DNA of 64,000 bases from Apostichopus japonicus (Eukaryota; Echinodermata; Holothuroidea; Aspidochirotida; Stichopodidae). The stretch is taken from contig NC_092567.1 in NCBI RefSeq assembly GCF_037975245.1, forward strand, positions 13,346,876-13,410,875, in the 5' to 3' direction. The notes under the pieces are model-generated. The model made no database searches and was not told where the DNA came from. It worked only from the letters and a program-made list of their open reading frames with translations. Below are positions 53,501 to 64,000 of this stretch, one piece after another; within the stretch, counting starts at the first letter, position 1; each line of letters starts with the position of its first letter. Position numbers and translations under genes: made by a program.

Positions 53501-54680
53501 CGCACATTCGATTGATCGGTACCGTACATTCGATTGATCGGTACCGAACATTCGATTGATCGATACCGCATATTCGATTGATCGGTACCGAACATTCGAT
53601 TAATCGGTACCGCACATTCGATTGATCGGTACCGCACATTCGATTGATCGGGAACAAACATTCGATCGATCGATACCGCACATTCGATTGATCGGTACCG
53701 CACATTCGATCGATACTGCACATTCGATCGATCGATACCGAACATTCGATTAATCGGTACCGAACATTCGATTGATCGGTACCGCACATTCGATTGATCG
53801 GTACCGAACATTCGATCGATACTGCACATTCGATCGATCGATACCGAACATTCGATTAATCGGTACCGAACATTCGATTGATCGGTACCGCACATTCGAT
53901 TGATCGGTACCGAACATTCGATTGATCGATACCGCATATTCGATTGATCGGTACCGAACATTCGATTAATAGGTACCGAACATTCGATTGATCGGTACCG
54001 CACATTCGATTGATCGGGACCGCACATTCGATTGATCGGTACCGCACATTCGATTGATCGGTACCGCACATTCGATTGATCGGTACCGCACATTCGATCG
54101 ATCGATACCGCACATTCGATTGATCGGTACCGAACATTCGATTGATCGGTACCGAACATTCGATCGATACTGCACATTCGATCGATCGATACCGCACATT
54201 CGATTGATCGGTACCGCACATTCGATCGATCGATACCGCACATTCGATTGATCGGTACCGAACATTCGATTGATCGGTACCGAACATTCGATTGGTACCG
54301 AACATTCGATTGATCGGTACCGAACATTCGATCGATACTGCACATTTGATCGATCGATACCGCACATTCGATTGATCGGTACCGCACATTCGATTGATCG
54401 GTACCGAACATTCGATTGATCGGTACCGCACATTCGATTGATCGGTACCGAACATTCGATCGATCGATATTGCACATTCGATTGATCGGCACCGCACATT
54501 CGATTGATCGGTCCCGAACATTCGATTGATCAGGACCGAACATTCGATTGATCGGTTTCGCACATTAGGTTGATCGGTTTCGCACATTCGATTGATCGAT
54601 ACTGTACATTCGATTGATCGGTACCGCACATTCGATTGATCGGTACCGAACATTCGATTGATCAGGACCGAACATTCGAT

Positions 54681-55960
54681 TCATTTATTTCGCACATTTG
54701 GTTGATCGGTTTCGCACATTCGATCGATCGATACCGAACATTCGATTGATCGGTACCGCACATTCGATTGATCGGTACCGCACATTCGATTGATCGGTAC
54801 CAAACATTCGATTGATCAGGACCGAACATTCGATTGATCGGTTTCGCACATTTGGTTGATCGGTTTCGCACATTCGATCGATCGATACCGAACATTCGAT
54901 TGATCGGTACCGCACATTCGATCGATCGGTACCGCACATTCGATTGATCGATACCGCACATTCGATTGATCGATACCGGACATTCGATTGATCGATACCG
55001 GACATTCGATTGATCGATACCGAACATTCGTTTGATTGGTAGCGCACATTCGATCGATCGATTGGTACCGCACATTCGATTGATCGGTACCGCACATTCG
55101 ATTGATCGGTACCGTACATTCGATCGATCGATACTGCACATTCGATCGATCGGTACCGAACATTCGATTGATCGCTACCGAACATTCGATTGATCGGTAC
55201 CGCACATTCGATTGATCGGGAACAAACATTCGATTGATCAATACTGTACATTCGATTGATCGGTACCGCACATTCGATTGATCGGTACCGAACATTCGAT
55301 TGATCAGGACCGAACATTCGATTCATTTATTTCGCACATTTGGTTGATCGGTTTCGCACATTCGATCGATCGATACCGAACATTCGATTGATCGGTACCG
55401 CACATTCGATTGATCGGTACCGCACATTCGATTGATCGGTACCACACATTCGATTGATCAGGACCGAACATTCGATTGATCGGTTTCGCACATTTGGTTG
55501 ATCGGTTTCGCACATTCGATCGATCGATACCGAACATTCGATCGATCGGTACCGCACATTCGATCGATCGGTACCGCACATTCGATTGATCGATACCGCA
55601 CATTCGATCGATCGATACCGGACATTCGATTGATCGATACCGGACATTCGATTGATCGATACCGAACATTCGTTTGATCGGTAGCGCACATTCGATCGAT
55701 CGATTGGTACCGCACATTCGATTGATCGGTACCGCACATTCGATTGATCGGTACCGTACATTCGATCGATCGATACTGCACATTCGATCGATCGGTACCG
55801 AACATTCGATTGATCGCTACCGAACATTCGATTGATCGGTACCGCACATTCGATTGATCGGGAACAAACATTCGATTGATCGATACCGCACATTCGATTG
55901 ATCGGTACCGCACATTCGATTGATCGGTACCGCACATTCGATCGATCGATACCGCACATT
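54681..55960 (+). repeat. Tandem duplication, 642-bp higher-order unit, with a third distant copy
   Basis: The rare monomer TCATTTATTTCGCACATTTG occurs at 54,681, 55,323 and 56,741. The first interval is 642 bp (28 x 22 + 26), and monomer order agrees across it. The third copy follows after 1,418 bp because a segment related to 53,800-54,650 is interposed. Confidence 0.8.
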
Positions 55961-57002
55961 CGATTGATCGGTACCGAACATTCGATCGATACTGCACATT
56001 CGATCGATCGATACCGAACATTCGATTAATCGGTACCGAACATTCGATTGATCGGTACCGCACATTCGATTGATCGGTACCGAACATTCGATTGATCGAT
56101 ACCGCATATTCGATTGATCGGTACCGAACATTCGATTAATCGGTACCGAACATTCGATTGATCGGTACCGCACATTCGATTGATCGGGACCGCACATTCG
56201 ATTGATCGGTACCGCACATTCGATTGATCGGTACCGCACATTCGATTGATCGGTACCGCACATTCGATCGATCGATACCGCACATTCGATTGATCGGTAC
56301 CGAACATTCGATTGATCGGTACCGAACATTCGATCGATACTGCACATTCGATCGATCGATACCGCACATTCGATTGATCGGTACCGAACATTCGATTGAT
56401 CGGTACCGAACATTCGATTGGTACCGAACATTCGATTGATCGGTACCGAACATTCGATCGATACTGCACATTTGATCGATCGATACCGCACATTCGATTG
56501 ATCGGTACCGCACATTCGATTGATCGGTACCGAACATTCGATTGATCGGTACCGCACATTCGATTGATCGGTACCGAACATTCGATCGATCGATATTGCA
56601 CATTCGATTGATCGGTACCGCACATTCGATTGATCGGTCCCGAACATTCGATTGATCAGGACCGAACATACGATTGATCGGTACCGCACATTCGATTGAT
56701 CGGTACCGAACATTCGATTGATCAGGACCGAACATTCGATTCATTTATTTCGCACATTTGGTTGATCGGTTTCGCACATTCGATCGATCGATACCGAACA
56801 TTCGATTGATCGGTACCGCACATTCGATTGATCGGTACCGCACATTCGATTGATCGGTACCAAACATTCGATTGATCAGGACCGAACATTCGATTGATCG
56901 GTTTCGCACATTTGGTTGATCGGTTTCGCACATTCGATCGATCGATACCGAACATTCGATTGATCGGTACCGCACATTCGATCGATCGGTACCGCACATT
57001 CG

Positions 57003-57838
57003 ATTGATCGATACCGCACATTCGATTGATCGATACCGGACATTCGATTGATCGATACCGGACATTCGATTGATCGATACCGAACATTCGTTTGATCGCT
57101 AGCGCACATTCGATCGATCGATTGGTACCGCACATTCGATTGATCGGTACCGCACATTCGATTGATCGGTACCGAACATTCGATCGATCGATACTGCACA
57201 TTCGATCGATCGGTACCGAACATTCGATTGATCGCTACCGAACATTCGATTGATCGGTACCGAACATTCGATCGACCGATACCGCACATTCGTTTGATCG
57301 GTACCGAACCTTCGATTCATTGGTACCGAACATTCGATCGATACTGCACATTCGATCGATCGATACCGAACATTCGATTAATCGGTACCGAACATTCGAT
57401 TGATCGGTACCGCACATTCGATTGATCGATACCGCACATTCGATTGATCGATACCGGACATTCGATTGATCGATACCGGACATTCGATTGATCGATACCG
57501 AACATTCGTTTGATCGCTAGCGCACATTCGATCGATCGATTGGTACCGCACATTCGATTGATCGGTACCGCACATTCGATTGATCGGTACCGAACATTCG
57601 ATCGATCGATACTGCACATTCGATCGATCGGTACCGAACATTCGATTGATCGCTACCGAACATTCGATTGATCGGTACCGAACATTCGATCGACCGATAC
57701 CGCACATTCGTTTGATCGGTACCGAACCTTCGATTCATTGGTACCGAACATTCGATCGATACTGCACATTCGATCGATCGATACCGAACATTCGATTAAT
57801 CGGTACCGAACATTCGATTGATCGGTACCGCACATTCG
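57003..57838 (+). repeat. Tandem duplication, 418-bp higher-order unit (19 monomers)
   Basis: TTTGATCGCTAGCGCAC occurs at 57,091 and 57,509 (418 = 19 x 22), with the surrounding monomers identical as far as I could read. A third occurrence is at 58,653, 52 x 22 bp further on. The copies appear to run 57,003-57,420 and 57,421-57,838. Confidence 0.88.
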
Positions 57839-59167
57839 ATTGAACGGTACCGAATATTCGATTGATCGATACCGCATATTCGATTGATCGGTACCGAACA
57901 TTCGATCGATCGATACCGAACATTCGATTGATCGGTACCGCACATTCGATTGATCGGTACCGAACATTCGATTGATCGATACCGCACATTCGATTGATCG
58001 GTACCGAACATTATATTGATCGGTACCGAACATTCGATCGATCGATACCGCACATTCGATTGATCGGTACCGAACATTCGTTTGATCGGTACCGTACATT
58101 CGATTGATCGGTACCGAACATTCGATTGATCGGTTTCGCACATTCGATCGATCGATACCGAACATTTGGTTGATCGGTTTCGCACATTCGATCGATCGAT
58201 ACCGAACATTCGATTGATCGGTACCGCACATTTGATTGATCATTACCGAACATTCGATTGATCGATACCGCACATTCGATTGATCGGTACCGAACATTAT
58301 ATTGATCGGTACCGAACATTCGATCGATCGATACTGCACATTCGATTGATCGGTACCGCACATTCGATTTATCGATACCGCACATTCGATTGATCGGTAC
58401 CACACATTCGATTGATCGATACCGCATATTCGATTGATCGGTACCGAACATTCGATTAATCGGTACCGAACATTCGATTGATCGGTACCGCACATTCGAT
58501 CGATCGATATCGCACATTCGATATATCGGTACCGCACATTCGATCGATCGGTACCGCACATTCGATTGATCGATACCGCACATTCGATTGATCGATACCG
58601 GACATTCGATTGATCGATACCGGACATTCGATTGATCGATACCGAACATTCGTTTGATCGCTAGCGCACATTCGATCGATCGATTGGTACCGCACATTCG
58701 ATTGATCGGTACCGCACATTCGATTGATCGGTACCGAACATTCGATCGATCGATACTGCACATTCGATCGATCGGTACCGAACATTCGATTGATCGCTAC
58801 CGAACATTCGATTGATCGGTACCGAACATTCGATTGATCGTTACCGAACATTCGATTGATCGGTACCGCACATTCGATTGATCGGTACCGAACATTCGAT
58901 TGATCAGGACCGAACATTCGATTCATCGGTTTCGCACATTTGGTTGATCGGTTTCGCACATTCGATCGATCGATACCGAACATTCGATTGATCGATACCG
59001 CACATTCGATTGATCGGTACCGAACCTTCGATTCATTGGTACCGCACATTCGATTGATCGATACAGAACATTCGATCGATCGATATCGCACATTCGATAT
59101 ATCGGTACCGCACATTCGATCGATCGGTACCGCACATTCGATTGATCGGTACCGAACATTCGATTGA

Positions 59168-60211
59168 TCAGGACCGAACATTCGATTGATCGGTTTCGCA
59201 CATTTGGTTGATCGGTTTCGCACATTCGATCGATCGATACTGAACATTCGATTGATCGGTACCGCACATTCGATTGATCGGTACCGAACATTCGATTGAT
59301 CGATACCGCACATTCGATCGATCGGTACCGAACATTATATTGATCGGTACCGAACATTCGATCGATCGATACTGCACATTCGATTGATCGGTACCGCACA
59401 TTCGATTTATCGGTACCGGACATTCGATTGATCGATTCCGCTCATTCGATTGATCGGTACCAAACATTCGTTTGATCGGTACCGAACATTCGATTGATCG
59501 GTACCGCACATTCGATTGATCGGTACCGCACATTCGATTGATCGGTACCGAACATTCGATTGATCGATACCGGATATTCGATTGATCGGTACCGAACATT
59601 CTATCGATCGATACCGCACATTCGATTGATCGGTACCGCCCATTCGATTTATCGGTACCGGACATTAGATTGATCGATACCGCACATTTGGTTGATCGGT
59701 TTCGCACATTCGATCGATCGATACCGAACACTCGATTGATCGGTACCGCACATTCGATCGATCGGTACCGCACATTCGATTGATCGATACCGCACATTCG
59801 ATTAATCGATACCGGACATTCGATTGATCGATACCGCACATTCGATCGATCGATACCGCACATTCGATTGATCGGTACCGAACATTCGATTGATCGGTAC
59901 CGAACATTCGATTGGTACCGAACATTCGATTGATCGGTACCGAACATTCGATCGATACTGCTTATTTGATCGATCGATACCGCACATTCGATTGATCGGT
60001 ATCGCACATTCGATTGATCGTTACCGAACAATCGATTGATCGGTACCGCACCTTCGATTGATCGGTACCGAACATTCGATCGATCGATATTGCACATTCG
60101 ATTGATCGGTACCGCACATTCGATTGATCGATACCTCACATTCGATTGAAAGGTACCGAACATTCGTTTGATCGGTACCGCACATTCGATCGATCGATTG
60201 GTACCGCACAT
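59168..60211 (+). repeat. Duplicated segment F, copy 1
   Basis: Recurs at about 62,930-64,000, at an offset of 3,744 bp near the start and 3,788 bp later, so the second copy has gained two 22-bp monomers near 63,500. Shared rare variants include GATTCCGCTCATTCG, CTATCGATCG and CTGCTTATTTGATC. Confidence 0.82.
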
Positions 60212-62929
60212 TCGATTGATCGGTACCGCCTATTTGCTTGATCGGTTTCGCACATTCGATCGATCGATACCGAACATTCGATTGATCGGTACCGCACATT
60301 CGATCGATCGGTACCGAACATTCGATTGATCGGTACCGAACATTATATTGATCGGTACCGCACATTCGATTGATCGTTACCAAACATTCGATTGATCAGG
60401 ACCGAACATTCGATTCATCGGTTTCGCACATTTGGTTGATCGGTTTCGCACATTCGATCGATCGATACCGAACATTCGATTGATCGGTACCGCACATTCG
60501 ATTGATCGGTACCGCACATTCGATCGATCGATACCGCACATTCGATTGATCGGTACCGAACATTCGATTGATCGGTACCGAACATTCGATCGATACTGCA
60601 CATTCGATCGATCGATACCGCACATTCGATTGAACGGTACCGAACATTCGATCGATCGATACCGCACATTCGATTGATCGGTACAGAACATTCGATTGAT
60701 CGGTACCGAACATTCGATTTGTACCGAACATTCGATTGATCGGTACCGAACATTCGATCGATACTGCACATTTGATCGATCGATACCGCACATTCGATTG
60801 ATCGGTATCGCACATTCGATTGATCGTTACCGAACATTCGATTGGTACCGAACATTCGATTGATCGGTACCGAACATTCGATCGATACTGCACATTTGAT
60901 CGATCGATACCGCACATTCGATTGATCGGTACCGCACATTCGATTGATCGGTACCGAACATTCGTTTGATCGATACCGCACATTCGATTGATCGGTACCG
61001 GACATTCGATTGATCGGTACCGCACATTCGATTGATCGGTACCGCACATTCGATCGATCGATACCGCACATTCGATTGATCGGTACCGAACATTCGATCG
61101 GTACCGCACATTCGATTGATCGGTACCGAACATTCGATTGATCGATACCGCATATTCGATTGATCGGTACCGAACATTCGATTAATCGGTACCGAACATT
61201 CGATTGATCGGTACCGCACATTCGATTGATCGGGACCGCACATTCGATTGATCGATACCGCACATTCGATTGATCGGTACCGCACATTCGATTGATCGGT
61301 ACCGCACATTCGATCGATACTGCACATTTGATCGATCGATACCGCACATTCCATTGATCTGTATCGCACATTCGATTGATCGTTACCGAACATTCGATTG
61401 ATCGGTACCGCACATTCGATTGATCGGTACCGAACATTCGATCGATTGATATTGCACATTCGATTGATCGGTACCGCACATTCGATTGATCAGGACCGAA
61501 CATTCGATTGATCAGGACCGAACATTCGATTGATCGGTTTCGCACATTAGGTTGATCGGTTTCGCACATTCGATGGATCGATACTGTACATTCGATTGAT
61601 CGGTACCGCACATTCGATTGATCGGTACCGAACATTCGATTGATCAGGACCGAACATTCGATTCATTGGTTTCGCACATTTGGTTGATGGGTTTCGCACA
61701 TTCGATGGATCGATACTGTACATTCGATTGATCGGTACCGCACATTCGATTGATCGGTACCGAACATTCGATTGATCGATACCGCATATTCGATTGATCG
61801 GTACCGAACATTCGATTAATCGGTACCGAACATTCGATTGATCGGTACCGCACATTCGATTGATCGGGACCAAACATTCGATTGATCGATACCGCACATT
61901 CGATTGATCGGTACCGCACATTCGATTGATCGGTACCGCACATTCGATCGATCGATACCGCACATTCGATTGATCGGTACCGAACATTCGATTGATCGGT
62001 ACCGAACATTCCATCGATACTGCACATTTGATCGATCGATACCGCACATTCCATTGATCGGTATCGCACATTCGATTGATCGTTACCGAACATTCGATTG
62101 ATCGGTACCGCACATTCGATTGATCAGGACCGAACATTCGATTGATCAGGACCGAACATTCGATTGATCTATTTCGCACATTAGGTTGATCGGTTTCGCA
62201 CATTCGATGGATCGATACTGTACATTCGATTGATCGGTAACGCACATTGGATTGATCGGTACAGAACATTCGATTGATCAGGACCATACATTCGATTCAT
62301 TGGTTTCGCACATTTGGTTGATCGGTTTCGCACATTCGATGGATCGATACTGTACATTCGATTGATCGGTACCGCACATTCGATAGATCGGTACCGCACA
62401 TTCGATTGATCGGTACCGTACATTCGATTGATCGGTACCGAACATTCGATTGATCGATACCGCATATTCGATTGATCGGTACCGAACGTTCGATTAATCG
62501 GTACCGAACATTCGATTGATCGGTACCGCACATTCGATTGATCGGGAACAAACATTCGATTGATCGATACCGCACATTCGATTGATCGGTACCGCACATT
62601 CGATTGATCGGTACCGCACATTCGATCGATCGATACCGCACATTCGATTGATCGGTACCGAACATTCGATCGATACTGCACATTCGATCGATCGATACCG
62701 AACATTCGATTAATCGGTACCGCACATTCGATTGATCGGTACCGCACATTCGATTGATCGTTACCGAACATTCGATTGATCGATACCGCATATTCGATTG
62801 ATCGGTACCGAACATTCGATTAATCGGTACCGAACATTCGATTGATCGGTACCGCACATTCGATTGATCGGGACCAAACATTCGATTGATCGGTACCGCA
62901 CATTCGATTGATCGGTACCGCACATTCGA

Positions 62930-64000
62930 TTGATCTGTTTCGCACATTTGGTTGATCGGTTTCGCACATTCGATCGATCGATACTGAACATTCGATTGAT
63001 CGGTACCGCACATTCGATTGATCGGTACCGAACATTCGATTGATCGATACCGCACATTCGATCGATCGGTACCGAACATTATATTGATCGGTACCGAACA
63101 TTCGATCGATCGATACTGCACATTCGATTGATCGGTACCGCACATTCGATTTATCGGTACCGGACATTCGATTGATCGATTCCGCTCATTCGATTGATCG
63201 GTACCAAACATTCGTTTGATCGGTACCGCACATTCGATTGATCGGTACCGCACATTCGATTGATCGGTACCGCACATTCGATTGATCGGTACCGAACATT
63301 CGATTGATCGATACCGGATATTCGATTGATCGGTACCGAACATTCTATCGATCGATACCGCACATTCGATTGATCGGTACCGCCCATTCGATTTATCGGT
63401 ACCGGACATTAGATTGATCGATACCGCACATTTGGTTGATCGGTTTCGCACATTCGATCGATCGATACCGAACACTCGATTGATCGGTACCGCACATTCG
63501 ATCGATCGATACCGAACACTCGATTGATCGGTACCGCACATTCGATCGATCGGTACCGCACATTCGATTGATCGATACCGCACATTCGATTAATCGATAC
63601 CGGACATTCGATTGATCGATACCGCACATTCGATCGATCGATACCGCACATTCGATTGATCGGTACCGAACATTCGATTGATCGGTACCGAACATTCGAT
63701 TGGTACCGAACATTCGATTGATCGGTACCGAACATTCGATCGATACTGCTTATTTGATCGATCGATACCGCACATTCGATTGATCGGTATCGCACATTCG
63801 ATTGATCGTTACCGAACAATCGATTGATCGGTACCGCACCTTCGATTGATCGGTACCGAACATTCGATCGATCGATATTGCACATTCGATTGATCGGTAC
63901 CGCACATTCGATTGATCGATACCTCACATTCGATTGAAAGGTACCGAACATTCGTTTGATCGGTACCGCACATTCGATCGATCGATTGGTACCGCACATT
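62930..64000 (+). repeat. Duplicated segment F, copy 2 (cut by window end)
   Basis: Partner of 59,168-60,211. A 44-bp (two-monomer) duplication around 63,470-63,540 (GATACCGAACACTCGATTGA repeated) explains the offset change from 3,744 to 3,788. The array shows no sign of ending at the window edge. Confidence 0.82.

Larger units (their letters stand above)
9781..64000 (+). repeat. Giant 22-bp satellite array (~54 kb, continues beyond window)
   Basis: The consensus monomer is CGATTGATCGG followed by TACCGCACATT, tandemly repeated about 2,460 times in one orientation. It is about 50% GC with three CpGs per monomer, unlike the AT-rich flank. Common variants are TTGATC or TCGATC in the first half; GGTACC, GATACC, GGGACC, CAGGACC or GGTTTC in the middle; and CGCACATT, CGAACATT or CGCATATT at the end. 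Monomers of 18 bp (such as CGATCGATACTGCACATT) and 26 bp (an extra CGAT) recur, and rare ones of 20, 21 or 23 bp occur (35,068; 36,855; 37,005; 46,112; 52,241). Short palindromes (CGGTACCG, TCGGTACCGA, CGATCGATCG) occur in most monomers. No unrelated insertion was seen. Function is unknown; a structural heterochromatin, centromeric or subtelomeric role is only inference. Confidence 0.97.

Noticed and set aside
9800-63900. Plus-strand frames of 60-90 codons in the array
   Set aside because: They are produced where TCGATC variants happen to remove the TGA in TTGATC. They have no independent coding evidence.
9775-63999. Dozens of minus-strand reading frames of 60-620 codons with a 22-residue period
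   Set aside because: They follow from a stop-free 22-bp monomer read in all three phases. All three frames are open at once, 4-bp indels do not close them, starts are just the ATG inside the monomer, and no splice or promoter context exists.
9781-64000. CRISPR-like array
   Set aside because: There are no unique spacers. The repeats are directly head to tail and the flank is eukaryotic in character.
9781-64000. CENP-B-box-like motif (TTCG...CGGG) in GGGACC monomers
   Set aside because: The spacing between TTCG and CGGG is 6 nt rather than the 7 nt of the known box, and most monomers have CGGT instead of CGGG. It is a partial resemblance only.

Overview
The window looks like nuclear DNA from a marine invertebrate. 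An echinoderm or a related deuterostome is my best guess, at low confidence. The reasons are an AT-rich, intron-like flank without bacterial gene structure; a spliced fragment of an E3-ubiquitin-ligase-like gene of a type expanded in fish and marine invertebrates; a (TAA)n plus 'TTATATAGCGCT' repeat tail of a kind I remember from marine animal genomes; and degenerate AGGCCTAGGC-type sequence near 8.7 kb.

Layout. Positions 1-9,775 are about 9.8 kb of ordinary AT-rich flank. They hold a diverged tandem repeat pair (1,268-2,640), five minus-strand exon candidates of one gene (6,957 down to 3,315), a palindromic MITE-like element with 23-bp perfect terminal inverted repeats (8,360-8,621), and a dispersed-repeat tail (9,643-9,775) that ends 5 bp before the satellite. 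Positions 9,781-64,000 are one uninterrupted satellite array of about 54 kb. Its 22-bp monomer is CGATTGATCGG/TACCGCACATT, in roughly 2,460 copies, and it runs off the right end of the window. Apart from one inverted monomer at the left edge, every monomer I read has the same orientation.

The array is not a plain tandem repeat. Monomer variants recur in fixed order and build nested higher-order repeats. These include five consecutive copies of an 854-bp unit (26,439-30,708) with 920- and 964-bp relatives, tandem duplications with periods of 418, 642, 704 and 1,548 bp, and kilobase segments repeated 3-27 kb apart. Period lengths equal whole numbers of 22-mers plus 18- or 26-bp variants, so the array has grown by whole-monomer exchange plus 4-bp CGAT slippage.

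Because 22 is not divisible by 3 and the monomer has no stop in any minus-strand frame, the array produces many long but meaningless reading frames there (up to 620 codons). I do not annotate these as genes. The only credible coding material is the E3-ligase-like exon set in the left flank. Its first recognisable exon carries a frameshift and an internal TGA, so the gene is probably a decaying copy. No tRNA, rRNA, CRISPR array or intact transposase was seen.
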